From the NCBI RefSeq assembly GCF_038024855.1, contig NZ_CP139089.1:2948501-3012500 (forward strand): a DNA stretch of 64,000 nt. Direction: 5' to 3'. The notes beneath the pieces are model-generated. The model saw only the letters and a program-made list of their open reading frames with translations. It did no database searches and was not told where the DNA came from. Positions 38,299 to 47,191 of the stretch are shown piece after piece; position 1 is the first letter of the stretch, and each line of letters begins with the position of its first letter. This stretch comes from Methylocella tundrae. Its GTDB lineage: Bacteria > Pseudomonadota > Alphaproteobacteria > Rhizobiales > Beijerinckiaceae. The position numbers were made by a program, and so were the translations under genes.

Positions 38299-38622
38299 GT
38301 GTCGACGCCGCTAGGCGACAAGATCCGAGATCTGCGAAAGGCGAAGGGCTACACCCTCGACAAACTCGCTGAACTCGCTGAATCGAGTAAAAGTTACATT
38401 TGGGAGCTGGAGAACAAGAATCCGCCGCGCCCCTCGGCCGACAAAGTTGCCAAGATCGCGGCGGTCCTCGGTGTCACGGCTGATTACCTTATCGACACAA
38501 CCGAGAAGGTTGGCGTCGAAGACGCCACAGATAACGCCTTTTTCCGCAAATACAGGAAAATGGACGCGGCCACCAAAGACAAGATTCGACGCATGGCTGA
38601 CCTATTGGGCGACGACGAATGA
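38299..38622 (+). CDS. XRE-family repressor paired with ImmA/IrrE protease
   Basis: HTH_3 domain at residues 5-65 (IRDLRKAKGYTLDKLAELAE, then SYIWELENKNPPRPSADKVA). Start at GTG 38299 with GGAG 8 nt upstream; earlier GTG codons are in frame. The stop overlaps the start of the metallopeptidase gene (ATGA). In such pairs the protease cleaves the repressor upon stress and frees the element's genes, so this may be the switch for excision, transfer or the neighbouring defence genes. Confidence 0.9.
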   Translation: MSTPLGDKIRDLRKAKGYTLDKLAELAESSKSYIWELENKNPPRPSADKVAKIAAVLGVTADYLIDTTEKVGVEDATDNAFFRKYRKMDAATKDKIRRMADLLGDDE

Positions 38623-39521
38623 CGCGCGCGCCGTCACCCGAGCGCTGGGCTTTCGAGATCACTCATCTCCTGAACGCTGTGTTCGGGGCGGATCGTTTTC
38701 CGATCGATATCCCGGCGGTGGCCCGTGAATACACTGCGCAGCGGTTTCCAGATGACCCGATTGTCAGTGTCCAGGGTGACAATCTACCGGGTTTCGATGG
38801 CGCGCTATTCAAAGCGCCGGTTGGCCGCAAGGGCTGGGGAATCATCTACAACAACCGGATCAGTTCGAAAGGCCGGATCAATTTCACCCTGGCCCACGAA
38901 TTCGGCCACTTCCTTCTGCACCGGGCGGCGTACCCGAACGGCTTCCGCTGCGGTGAACAGGATGTGGTTCGCTGGGATTCCGAATATGGACAGGTAGAGC
39001 ACCAAGCCAACGTGTTCGCTGCCAACTTCCTGATGCCGCTCGATGACTTCCGCCGCCAGGTCCCAGAGAGGGACAAGGTCGATCTCGACATGATTGCCCA
39101 TTGCGCGGATCGGTATCGTGTTTCCCTCATTGCTGCGACATTGCGCTGGCTCAGTTATACACAAAAGAGAGCGGTCCTCGTCGTATCCCGCGATGGTTTC
39201 ATTCTTTGGGCCCGTTCGAGTCCATCAGCGTTGAAAACCGGGGCGTTCTTCCGCACGTCCGCGGGACCGATCGAGATTCCGGCAACATCGCTTCCCGTCA
39301 AACAGGATCTGCTCATTGATGGCAGGGCAACCATCGATCATGGGACCGGTGTCTGGTTCCGAGAACCGGTGCGGGAGATGACGGTGTTCGCCGAGCAGTA
39401 CGATTTCGCGATCTCGCTGCTTCTGCTCGATGACGCACGGCCGTTCACTTCGTTTGAATCTGAAGATGAACCCGATGTCTTCGACAAGATGATGCCCCAG
39501 ACTGACCGCCGCGAATGGTGA
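38619..39521 (+). CDS. ImmA/IrrE-family metallopeptidase
   Basis: Zinc protease with HEFGH at residues 93-97 and the following conserved segment EHQANVFAANFLMP, as in ImmA of ICEBs1 and IrrE of Deinococcus. The C-terminal ~130 residues are an additional domain of unknown role. 300 residues. Translationally coupled to the XRE repressor, its probable substrate. Confidence 0.9.
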   Translation: MTRAPSPERWAFEITHLLNAVFGADRFPIDIPAVAREYTAQRFPDDPIVSVQGDNLPGFDGALFKAPVGRKGWGIIYNNRISSKGRINFTLAHEFGHFLLHRAAYPNGFRCGEQDVVRWDSEYGQVEHQANVFAANFLMPLDDFRRQVPERDKVDLDMIAHCADRYRVSLIAATLRWLSYTQKRAVLVVSRDGFILWARSSPSALKTGAFFRTSAGPIEIPATSLPVKQDLLIDGRATIDHGTGVWFREPVREMTVFAEQYDFAISLLLLDDARPFTSFESEDEPDVFDKMMPQTDRREW

Positions 39522-39577
39522 CGCAATAATTGGAGACAGACGACAGAAGCCACCCACCGGTCTTGGCCAATTGGGGT

Positions 39578-40024
39578 TCATTCTGCGTCTCCGCGAGACC
39601 GAGCGAACTCCTCCCCCTCCTCAGGAATCTCCTGGCGCAACTTCGGCCCCTCATTAAGCCGGCGGCCAAGCGCCGCGACGAAATTGTCGTACCGCGCTCC
39701 GGCCTTGGCTCGCGCGGCCTGGGCGGCGGGCTCAGGCAGCGGCGGCGTGGTGGTGAGCCAGAAGCGGATAAACAGCGCCAGGGTCTCGACGGCGATGCCA
39801 ACATCGCGTTCGAGGCGCGCCAGACGCCGGTCCTGCTGGTCGAGCCGCTTGGCGATGGCAGCCTCGCGCCGCTCATCGGCATCAGGCGACAGGAAGGAGG
39901 CGATGGCGGCTTCCGCGATCAGCGACATCGATTGCTCGCGCCGGGCAGCATAGGCGGACAGCCGCTTCATGACATCAGGATCGAGATAAACCGAGACGGC
40001 CGATTTTTTCTTCGATGTGCTCAT
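39578..40024 (-). CDS. CopG/ribbon-helix-helix protein next to traG
   Basis: Residues 8-45 (SAVSVYLDPDVMKRLSAYAA, then SLIAEAAIASFLS) form a ribbon-helix-helix DNA-binding domain, followed by a helical, charged C-terminus. Such genes regularly follow traG in trb-type ICEs, and it may help form the relaxosome or regulate transfer. 7 bp after traG, same strand. In related elements trbB comes next; here 5.5 kb of CBASS and regulatory genes are inserted between. Confidence 0.85.
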   Translation of the reverse strand: MSTSKKKSAVSVYLDPDVMKRLSAYAARREQSMSLIAEAAIASFLSPDADERREAAIAKRLDQQDRRLARLERDVGIAVETLALFIRFWLTTTPPLPEPAAQAARAKAGARYDNFVAALGRRLNEGPKLRQEIPEEGEEFARSRGDAE

Positions 40025-40031
40025 CGTCGTC

Positions 40032-42017
40032 TCACAGCTCCATATCGTCGCCGGGGTCGAGCGAGACCTGCCGCGCGACGCCCTGCATGAGGCGGTTCAT
40101 ACGGCTGTTGCGAACAGCGTCGTCGTCCGCGTCATCGCCAGGATCGGGTGCGAATTCGTTGTCGATCGGCTCCTTCTTTTCGATCGGCTTCGCCCGGCTA
40201 AGTTCCGGCTGCCGACGGCGCTCGGAGTCCGTTGGATCGTCATCCTCCGCCTGTTCGGCCGGGGACAGTTCGGCGATCTGGGGACTCGCTGGAATCGGTC
40301 GGGTGCTCCAGTCGTCTGTCCGCGCGGTCGTGGGCCTGGTCAGCGCCGGCGGCTGCAATACCCGCTCCTGGAACCGCTCATCCTCGTAGTAGCGCGCCTT
40401 CTTCGCCCGGATCGGCGGAGTGCCCGCGACCATGACGATTTCGTCCGCGGGCGGGAGCTGCATGATCTCGCCGGGGGTGAGCAGCGGCCGGGCGGTCTCG
40501 GATCGCGAAACCATCAGATGGCCGAGCCAGGGCGAGAGCCGGTGCCCGGCATAGTTCTTCATCGCCTTCATCTCCGTCGCCGTGCCGAGTGCATCGGACA
40601 CGCGCTTGGCGGTGCGCTCATCATTGGTCGCGAAACTGACGCGCACATGGCAATTGTCGAGGATCGAGTTGTTCGGGCCATAGGCCTTCTCGATCTGGTT
40701 CAGGGACTGGGCGATCAGGAAGGCCTTCAGCCCATAGCCGGCCATGAAGGCGAGAGCGCTCTCGAAGAAATCCAATCTCCCGAGCGCCGGAAATTCGTCC
40801 AGCATCAGGAGCAGCCGATGGCGCCCGCCCCTCGCCTGCAGGTCCTCGGTCAGGCGCCGGCCGATCTGGTTGAGGATCAGGCGGATCAGCGGCTTGGTCC
40901 GATTGATGTCGGAGGGTGGAACCACGAGGTAGAGCGTCGCCGGCTGCTTACCGCCAACGATATCGCCGATGCGCCAGTCGCACCGCCGGGTGACTTCCGC
41001 CACCACGGGATCACGATAGAGTCCGAGGAACGACATGGCGGTCGAAAGAACCCCAGATCGCTCGTTATCGGATTTGTTCAGCAGTTCGCGGGCGGCGCTG
41101 GCGACAACGGGATGAACGCCGGCCTCGCCCAAATGCGCCGTCTTCATCATGGCGGCGAGCGTCGACTCGATCGGCCGCTTCGGATCGGAGAGGAAGGCGG
41201 CGACGCCGGCGAGCGTCTTGTCCGCCTCGGCATAGAGAACATGGAGGATGGCACCGACCAGCAGCGCGTGACTGGTCTTCTCCCAATGATTTCGCTTGTC
41301 CAAACTTCCTTCAGGATCGACCAGAATGTCGGCGATGTTCTGGACGTCGCGAACCTCCCATTCGCCGCGGCGGACCTCCAGCAGCGGATTGTAGGCGGAT
41401 GATTTCGGATTGGTCGGATCGAACAACAGCACGCGGCCGTGTTGCGCACGGAAGCCGGCGGTGAGCTGCCAATTCTCCCCTTTGATGTCATGCACGATGG
41501 CCGAACCCGGCCAAGTCAGCAGTGACGGCACGACGAGGCCGACGCCCTTGCCACTCCGCGTCGGGGCGAAGCACAACACATGCTCCGGGCCGTCATGGCG
41601 CAGATAGTCGCGCTCGAGCCGGCCGAGCACCACGCCGTCGGGGCCGAGCAGGCCGGCGGCCTTGACCTCCTGTGACTGCGCCCAGCGCGCCGATCCGTAG
41701 GTCTCGACATTGTTCGCCTCGCGCGCCCGCCAGACCGACATGCCGATCGCCACGACGACGGAGATCAGACCGCCAGAGGCAGCGATGTAACTGCCTTCGA
41801 TGAAAATATCCGGGGCATAGGCGTCGTAGCCGTACCACCAGGCAAAGAAAGCAGGCGGCAGATAGATTGGAAAATGGAAGATCTCGAACCAGGGATGCCC
41901 AAGCTGGGGCTGGAAGCCGAGACGCCAGGCCGTCCATTCGGTCGCAGTCCAGATCGTGATGAGCACGATCAGCAAGACGGTGATGACCTGGCCCCAGAGG
42001 ATTTTGGTGGCGGACAT
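40032..42017 (-). CDS. traG: Type IV coupling protein TraG (VirD4-like)
   Basis: Links the relaxosome to the mating channel. Two N-terminal membrane helices plus a third near residue 80, Walker A APTRSGKG at 151-158, Walker B LLLMLDEFPALGRL, and AFLIAQSLNQIEKAYG. A long acidic, proline-rich tail of about 90 residues follows. I start at MSATKILWGQV (42017, AAGGG upstream); a GTG at 42062 overlaps the relaxase stop. 661 residues. Confidence 0.95.
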   Translation of the reverse strand: MSATKILWGQVITVLLIVLITIWTATEWTAWRLGFQPQLGHPWFEIFHFPIYLPPAFFAWWYGYDAYAPDIFIEGSYIAASGGLISVVVAIGMSVWRAREANNVETYGSARWAQSQEVKAAGLLGPDGVVLGRLERDYLRHDGPEHVLCFAPTRSGKGVGLVVPSLLTWPGSAIVHDIKGENWQLTAGFRAQHGRVLLFDPTNPKSSAYNPLLEVRRGEWEVRDVQNIADILVDPEGSLDKRNHWEKTSHALLVGAILHVLYAEADKTLAGVAAFLSDPKRPIESTLAAMMKTAHLGEAGVHPVVASAARELLNKSDNERSGVLSTAMSFLGLYRDPVVAEVTRRCDWRIGDIVGGKQPATLYLVVPPSDINRTKPLIRLILNQIGRRLTEDLQARGGRHRLLLMLDEFPALGRLDFFESALAFMAGYGLKAFLIAQSLNQIEKAYGPNNSILDNCHVRVSFATNDERTAKRVSDALGTATEMKAMKNYAGHRLSPWLGHLMVSRSETARPLLTPGEIMQLPPADEIVMVAGTPPIRAKKARYYEDERFQERVLQPPALTRPTTARTDDWSTRPIPASPQIAELSPAEQAEDDDPTDSERRRQPELSRAKPIEKKEPIDNEFAPDPGDDADDDAVRNSRMNRLMQGVARQVSLDPGDDMEL

Positions 42018-42058
42018 GACAGGGCCCTTTCGGGATAGACGTGAAGGATCGGGGCGGG

Positions 42059-43798
42059 TCACAGGCCGAGCCCCCGCTTGCGGCCAAAGCTCCAGTCGAT
42101 GCCGCCGTCGTCGCGAGCGACACCGGAGACGTGACGGCCTAGCTGTTTTTCGAGCGAGGGCGACCAGGGCACGAGTTGGAAGCCCATCCCGTCGTCGATC
42201 ATGGCGAAGCGGCCAGATGCGAGCGTCATGCGTCGCTGGTAGGTGCCGGCGACATACTCGCCCGAGGCGGACGGGTTGAACGGACGCCCGGTCTCGATCG
42301 CAAGCTTCTCGCCGAGCGCCGCCACCTCACGGTCGCGCAACGTCGAAATGAGATTGCGCGCGAAGGTGACGCCACGGGCATGACGCTCGGCGAGACCCTG
42401 GCGAACGAGTTCTTCGCCGCGTCGATCCATCGCATCGCGCACCTCGGCGCCGAAGCCGCCCTGGCCGAGCGCTGCCGGTTCCCATGCGATCGCCTGCCGG
42501 TCGAGCCAGGTGGCGCCCGTCGCCGTGATCTGGGCGGTGATGTCGAGATCGGACCGGACGGCGAGCGCCACGCGCCGGCGCCCCTGTGCGTCGTCGAATT
42601 TGCGCAGTTCGACGATCGAACCCATCGCGCTGTCGGCGGCGGCCTTGAGATCGGGCAAGTTTATATGATGGGTGCGGCCGTCGACACCGTCGACCACGGC
42701 ATAGGCCGTACCCTTCAGTTCATCGTTGAGGCCGCGATCGACCAGCCTACCGATGACGGGGTCGTCGAGGCTCTCACCGGCAAGCACGTAGCTGGCCGCG
42801 CCACGCTCGATGCCGCGTTCCGTCAAGGCGCGGTGCATGCGCTTGATGATGTCGCCGCGTTCGCCAAGTTCGCGCAGCGTCGTCTCGGCTGCCTCGTCCA
42901 TCGCCCATTGGCCTGGCCCGAGCTGATGCGCGAGACCGAGCGATTCCAGCCGACGCAGCCGCCCAACCTTCAACGTGTGGAACTCATCCGGTTGTCGATC
43001 GCCACCAGGCGCCAGATCGATGACGCCGTGACGGTCGGCGTCGCGGACGAGCTGACGATCGAGCTGGGTCCAGCGTTCCTGCTCGACCTGATGTTCGAGC
43101 GCGAGACGGATGTCGAGATCGGTGCGTTGCCCCAGCTCCTGCGTGACCAGATCCTGGGCACGGGCCCGCATCCCTTCCTTGATATAATCGCGCGCGATGA
43201 CGAGGTCCTGGCGGTCCTCGGAGACGCCGCGGACGATGAGGTGGACGTGCGGATGCTGGGTATTCCAGTGACCGACGGCCACCCAGTCGAGTTTCGTCCC
43301 GAGGTCCTTCTCCATCTGCCCGGCGAGCTCGCGGGTGTAGCCCTTGAGATCGGTGAGTTCGGCGGCATCCTCGGGCGAGACGATGAAGCGGAAATGATGC
43401 CGGTCGTCCTGGCATCGCTCAGTGAATTCTTTGGGATCGACCTCCTCGGTCTCCGGACCGAACAGGCGGGCCTTCTCCCCGTCCCTTGTGACGCCCTCGC
43501 GGCGGAGATAACCGAGATGGGTGGCGAGCGGCGCCGAGCGCGCCGTGTGCCGGACGACGCGAGCCTTGATCGTCACCAGTCGCGAGCGGCCGGTCAGCAG
43601 GCGGTTGGCCTGCACGCTGGCGACCCGGCCGCGCCCGAATGTCGAGCGCGTCCCGCCTCTGAGCATGCCCTGTCGCGAGATGCCGCCGCCGGCCCGCTGG
43701 GCGGCGGCGAGCGCCTGGGCGACGAATGGTTTGGCTCGCTGCGCACGCGAGGAGCGGATGCGGCCAGGCCGGGCCTGGAAATCGTCGTCACGCGCCAT
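42059..43798 (-). CDS. Relaxase/mobilisation nuclease (DUF3363, VirD2-like)
   Basis: Nicks the transfer origin and pilots the strand into the recipient. The three-histidine metal site is HPHVH at 182-186, preceded by the helix FRFIVSPEDAAELTDLKGYT. The DUF3363 C-terminal region contains LDRQAIAWEPAALGQGGFGA and ALGEKLAIETGRPFNP. ATG 43798 has GGAGG 6 nt upstream; 579 residues. The nicking tyrosine is probably in the first 130 residues (for example HLGYLRREG). First of the relaxase-traG pair, with a likely oriT just upstream. Confidence 0.93.
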   Translation of the reverse strand: MARDDDFQARPGRIRSSRAQRAKPFVAQALAAAQRAGGGISRQGMLRGGTRSTFGRGRVASVQANRLLTGRSRLVTIKARVVRHTARSAPLATHLGYLRREGVTRDGEKARLFGPETEEVDPKEFTERCQDDRHHFRFIVSPEDAAELTDLKGYTRELAGQMEKDLGTKLDWVAVGHWNTQHPHVHLIVRGVSEDRQDLVIARDYIKEGMRARAQDLVTQELGQRTDLDIRLALEHQVEQERWTQLDRQLVRDADRHGVIDLAPGGDRQPDEFHTLKVGRLRRLESLGLAHQLGPGQWAMDEAAETTLRELGERGDIIKRMHRALTERGIERGAASYVLAGESLDDPVIGRLVDRGLNDELKGTAYAVVDGVDGRTHHINLPDLKAAADSAMGSIVELRKFDDAQGRRRVALAVRSDLDITAQITATGATWLDRQAIAWEPAALGQGGFGAEVRDAMDRRGEELVRQGLAERHARGVTFARNLISTLRDREVAALGEKLAIETGRPFNPSASGEYVAGTYQRRMTLASGRFAMIDDGMGFQLVPWSPSLEKQLGRHVSGVARDDGGIDWSFGRKRGLGL

Positions 43799-43804
43799 CG
43801 CCGC

Positions 43805-43890
43805 CTCCGGCAATGTTCACAAATCGCAGGACAAACAGGACCTTGAAGCAAACGCGCACATTGCGCCGAAGGCGCGCACCTTGCCGGAAC
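43805..43890 (-). other. Candidate origin of transfer (oriT)
   Basis: Just upstream of the relaxase start, on the minus strand, an inverted repeat GCGCC-TTC-GGCGC is followed about 20-25 nt later by TTTGTCCTGCGA. The TCCTGC core resembles the IncP-type nic site (ATCCTGC), and hairpin-then-nic next to the relaxase gene is the usual order. Motif similarity is modest; no nick position is claimed. Confidence 0.35.
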
Positions 43891-44152
43891 GGCGGAAAAA
43901 CCCAAGAAAAACAACCGCCCAACCGAGCCGCACAGTGCGGCCTTTTATCTGGCCCTCGGTCGGTTGGTTTCTGTGCTCCTCCCTTGCCCGCCCTTCCTTC
44001 TTCCCGGAAGAACACTGTGCCGCGCCTGCCTACGAAATCGCACTCGAGGGCAGTGATGCAGCCCCCAGGGACGTCGGAAGCCGCCAAGCCGATGGGGAAA
44101 GGGCGAGCTGACCGAGGCGACGTAGCGGCATGACGGTGGGAGAGCAGTGCAA
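43891..44152. other. Spacer with a short palindrome upstream of the relaxase
   Basis: GCCGCAC-A-GTGCGGC at 43927-43941 is followed on the plus strand by CTTTTAT, so it may end plus-strand transcripts or be part of the oriT region. A 122-codon minus-strand frame across this stretch lacks any recognisable domain, and I do not call it. Confidence 0.4.
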
Positions 44153-44869
44153 TCACGGTTTCGGCCCCGCTTGCGAAACGTGGACGAACAGGCCGTCGGA
44201 CTGTGGCGCGATTGCTGACACATCGCGCACCGCCAACGCAGCCGGACTGTTGCTTGGCGGCGTTTTGGACGTTGCTGGATCGATCGGCTCAGCGCTTGCC
44301 GACCGCACGATGAAGAGCGGCGCCTGTGTCCAGGACGACGGATCGGAGGCCGCCATAAGGACAGGCCCATCGGTCGCGCCGTCCCCGACAAAAGGGACAA
44401 GTGCAGCCACGTAAGCGACGGTCTCCGGCGGCAGCGGACGATGCCGATCGCGATAGTCTTCGTATCGCCCGGGCCCGGCATTGTACGCCGCAAGGAATCC
44501 GGGCGATCCGTAGCGGTCGTGCATCTCGCGCAGGAAAGCCGCGCCTGCCAGGATGTTGTCGTGTGGATCGAACGCGTCGCGCCCGAGGCCGTAGCGAGCG
44601 CGCAGCGCAGCCCAGGTCTCGGGCATGAGTTGCATCAACCCCATCGCACCTTTGGGTGAGATGGCACGGCGGTCGCCACGGCTCTCGATCCGCATGATCG
44701 CTCGAATCCATGCCGCTGGAATACCGAAGCGTTGCGCGGCTTCGGCAATGAGAGCGGCGTAGGAGTCGCGCGAAGCCTGCAGCGCGATGGGAGCCGCCTG
44801 GGCGTGGACGGCGACGGCGGGCATGCCGAGCGCCGTTACGCTGGCGAGCAGAAGAAGCGCGCGCCGCAT
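44153..44869 (-). CDS. Lytic transglycosylase (VirB1-like)
   Basis: Opens peptidoglycan locally for the mating channel. An N-terminal signal peptide (RALLLLASVTALGMPAVAVHA) precedes an SLT domain: catalytic Glu62 in AIMRIESRGD, then SPKGAMGLMQLMPETWAALR and FLAAYNAGPGRYEDYRD. The C-terminal ~70 residues are low in structure. I start at ATG 44869 (GGGAG upstream); ATG 44884 overlaps the DUF736 stop. Confidence 0.92.
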   Translation of the reverse strand: MRRALLLLASVTALGMPAVAVHAQAAPIALQASRDSYAALIAEAAQRFGIPAAWIRAIMRIESRGDRRAISPKGAMGLMQLMPETWAALRARYGLGRDAFDPHDNILAGAAFLREMHDRYGSPGFLAAYNAGPGRYEDYRDRHRPLPPETVAYVAALVPFVGDGATDGPVLMAASDPSSWTQAPLFIVRSASAEPIDPATSKTPPSNSPAALAVRDVSAIAPQSDGLFVHVSQAGPKP

Positions 44870-44873
44870 GCGG

Positions 44874-45209
44874 TCAGCTCCCATCGCCGCGCTTCGGCGG
44901 ACGGTTCCAGTTCAGCACCCAGGCGGACTTGTCTTCGCCCGACTGAAAGAGGTTGGCGCGGATCGGCTGCGCGAGTGCGGGATCGTCGATGACGAGTGAG
45001 ACGTACTCGCCGGCCTTCTCGCCGGTGCGCTTCCAGCCCGCGCCGATCTCCGGACCGTCGCCGTCGCCGAGATGGATGCGATAGTCGGGCGCATTCTCGG
45101 CATCGGAGGATTCGGCCGGAACGAGGGAAAGGTCTCGGTAGAAGAAGAGCGTCTGGATGCGCCCGGTGAAGCCGGACTTGTCGCGGGTGAACTGACCAAT
45201 CTGCGCCAT
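44874..45209 (-). CDS. DUF736 protein (first copy)
   Basis: A 111-residue protein from MAQIGQFTRDKSGFTGRI, with IGAGWKRTGEKAGEYVSLVI and AQPIRANLFQSGEDKSAWVL: the DUF736 pattern, an all-beta protein found almost only on ICEs of this kind, of unknown function. GGAGG lies 6 nt before ATG. A paralogue is at 50526-50852. Confidence 0.92.
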   Translation of the reverse strand: MAQIGQFTRDKSGFTGRIQTLFFYRDLSLVPAESSDAENAPDYRIHLGDGDGPEIGAGWKRTGEKAGEYVSLVIDDPALAQPIRANLFQSGEDKSAWVLNWNRPPKRGDGS

Positions 45210-45244
45210 GGGAAACCTCCGTTGTTGGCGGGTTGAGAAGCGTG

Positions 45245-45790
45245 TCACTCGGTGCGGGCGCGCCACACGAAGCGGCCGTCACCGGCCTCGTCGGTCCACA
45301 AGGGGACCGCGCGGGCGACAATCGCGGTGGTTGGAAGCGCGCCGAAATAGCGCCCGTCCAGGCTGTCCGGGACGGTCGGGTTCATGAGGAAGACTTCGCT
45401 GGGGCCGAGCGTGTGGCAGCCGCTCCAGCGCGGAAGCGGGCGGCCGAGGTGATCGCGTTCACGCGCCGCGCCGACGGGGACGCGATCGACGGTGATGGCG
45501 TCGCCTGCGCGGCACACGGTCTGTCCAGGCAGCGCCATCACATGCTTCAGCAGCGGCACGCCCTTGGGCAAGAAGCCGCCATCGGCGAGGTAGCTGGCGA
45601 TCGGTTCGGGCGCACGCACGGCGACCAGTTCGAGCGCGTGGAGCTGACCGGCCGGGCGGAGCGCATAGAGCCCGGTCGGTGTGCTCGCCGTGGCGTTCCA
45701 GACCAGGCGCGGCGCCGGATGGACGAAAGCCAAGCCGATGAAGACGAGCATGGCGAAGTACGTCATCATGACGTAGCCGAAGCGGGTCAT
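45245..45790 (-). CDS. traF: S26-family peptidase TraF
   Basis: Inner-membrane serine peptidase of the TraF/LepB type: one N-terminal helix (YVMMTYFAMLVFIGLAFVHP), catalytic Ser36 in TASTPTGLY and catalytic Lys82 in LLKHVMALPG. TraF processes, and in IncP cyclises, the TrbC pilin; a TrbC is encoded at 32733-33065. 181 residues. The start overlaps the DUF2840 stop by 4 bp. Confidence 0.9.
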   Translation of the reverse strand: MTRFGYVMMTYFAMLVFIGLAFVHPAPRLVWNATASTPTGLYALRPAGQLHALELVAVRAPEPIASYLADGGFLPKGVPLLKHVMALPGQTVCRAGDAITVDRVPVGAARERDHLGRPLPRWSGCHTLGPSEVFLMNPTVPDSLDGRYFGALPTTAIVARAVPLWTDEAGDGRFVWRARTE

Positions 45791-46305
45791 AGCGTGACGC
45801 TCCTGCGCTTGAGCCAGGCGGCGTGCTGATCGCGCGTGTAGGGGCGCGGCTCATGGCCGGCGGCGAGACGGTTGTGGAGGTGGCGCCAGTATTCCGGCGC
45901 GGCGTCGGCTGGATCGATGTCGAGCGCCTCGACGGCGTCGATCGCCTGCAGCACGCGCTCGACCTTCGGCCAGCTATCGACCCGCAGCAGAATCTCGCCG
46001 CCGGGGCGAACGAAGGGCAGCGTCTGGAAGCGTGCGCCAGGCTCGACCGCGCGCACGATATCCATGCGCGAGACGACGGTGCCGAAGTCGTTCGACGCCC
46101 AGCGCACGAACGCAAAGATGCTGCCTGGCTTGAAGCTCGAGATGCTGCGGCGGCGATCGAGGATCTTCTCCTCGGCGCGCCGGCCGAAGCGTAGCCAGTG
46201 CTCGATCTTCTTCTCGATCCAGGTCAGCTCGACATGGGTGAGTGCGACGGTGCGCCGATGCGATGGCGGCACGACACGCGGCGGCGACGGCTCGTTGTCG
46301 TTCAT
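45787..46305 (-). CDS. DUF2840 protein
   Basis: 172 residues from MNDNEPSPPRVVPPSHRRTV. THVELTWIEKKIEHWLRFGR and FAFVRWASNDFGTVVSRMDI are typical of DUF2840, a family confined to these ICEs and placed between the RHH/ParA genes and TraF. Function unknown. The ATG overlaps the preceding stop (ATGA); a longer open frame upstream is not supported. Confidence 0.9.
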   Translation of the reverse strand: MNDNEPSPPRVVPPSHRRTVALTHVELTWIEKKIEHWLRFGRRAEEKILDRRRSISSFKPGSIFAFVRWASNDFGTVVSRMDIVRAVEPGARFQTLPFVRPGGEILLRVDSWPKVERVLQAIDAVEALDIDPADAAPEYWRHLHNRLAAGHEPRPYTRDQHAAWLKRRSVTL

Positions 46306-46556
46306 GAGCTCTCTCCGGGATCGGCAGGGAATTCGCGCGCCAGGAGGTCGCGCAGCATGTCGGCGACGGTGATCCCGCGCCGGAAAGCGGTGACCTTGAT
46401 GCGGCCGCGCAGCGCCGGCGTGACGTCGATCGTCAGGCGCGCGGTGAAAGCGGATGGCTCGTCGCTGCGGCGGCTTGAGGCGTCGGGCGCCTTGATCCAG
46501 CTCTCGGCGCCGCCGGGCCGGGCGGCGAAGCCGCGTCGGGTGGCGCGCTCGCTCAT
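46302..46556 (-). CDS. Ribbon-helix-helix protein (ParB/CopG-like) after ParA
   Basis: 84 residues; the C-terminal half SAFTARLTIDVTPALRGRIK followed by ITVADMLRDLLAREF is a ribbon-helix-helix domain. Overlaps parA and DUF2840 by 4 bp each. Next to a ParA it probably acts as the centromere-binding partner or as operon repressor. Confidence 0.85.
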   Translation of the reverse strand: MSERATRRGFAARPGGAESWIKAPDASSRRSDEPSAFTARLTIDVTPALRGRIKVTAFRRGITVADMLRDLLAREFPADPGESS

Positions 46557-47191
46557 GGCGCGATCCTTGCGACTTCAACGGCGAGCGCTGCGATCTCGCG
46601 GGCCGCAGCGCTCTGCTCGGCAAGTTCGAAGACAAGCCGGCCGGACTGTGCGGCGTCGGCGAAGATGACGCGCTGGCCAATGGTGCTGGAGAGCACCGGC
46701 GGATCGTGATCGGCGAGCGTTTCCGCTGTTTCCCGTGCGATCACCGTGCGCGCGCCGCAGCGGTTCAACACGAAGCGCGCGGCGAGCTGCGGGCGATAGA
46801 TGCGGGCCTCGCGGAGCAGGCCGAGCATCTCAGCGGAGGCCCAGCCGTCGAACGGCGACGGCTGCACGGGGATCAGCACGAGATCGGCAGCGAGCAGCGC
46901 CGAGCGCATCAGGCCAGCGATCCGTGGCGGCCCGTCGATGACGACATGATCTGCGGTGCGCGCGATCTCCGGCGCCTCACGGTGGAGTGTGTCACGCGCG
47001 AGGCCAACGACGCCGAACAGCCGTGAGACGTTTTCTCGCGCCCGCTGCTGCGACCAATCGAGCGCCGAGCCCTGCGGGTCCGCATCGATCAGGGTGACGC
47101 GCTTGCCATGCAGCGCCAGCTCGCCGGCGAGGTGCAGCGCGAGCGTCGTCTTGCCGACGCCGCCTTTCTGGTTGAGCAGGGCGACGATCAT
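46553..47191 (-). CDS. parA: ParA-family partition ATPase
   Basis: Small Walker-type ATPase, 212 residues: deviant Walker A KGGVGKT at 9-15, LIDADPQGSALDW as A' motif, and HVVIDGPPRIAGLMRSALLA as Walker B region. Segregates plasmids or excised ICE circles. Overlaps repA (4 bp) and the RHH gene. Together with repA it indicates that the element can maintain itself as a plasmid for a time. Confidence 0.95.
   Translation of the reverse strand: MIVALLNQKGGVGKTTLALHLAGELALHGKRVTLIDADPQGSALDWSQQRARENVSRLFGVVGLARDTLHREAPEIARTADHVVIDGPPRIAGLMRSALLAADLVLIPVQPSPFDGWASAEMLGLLREARIYRPQLAARFVLNRCGARTVIARETAETLADHDPPVLSSTIGQRVIFADAAQSGRLVFELAEQSAAAREIAALAVEVARIAP

Noticed and set aside
42176..43846. Very long plus-strand frame opposite the relaxase
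   Set aside because: It is the antisense shadow of the relaxase gene, caused by high GC at third codon positions; the minus strand carries the conserved HPHVH motif.
43788..44156. 122-codon minus-strand frame upstream of the relaxase
   Set aside because: No domain, unusual composition, and it covers the likely oriT; more probably non-coding.
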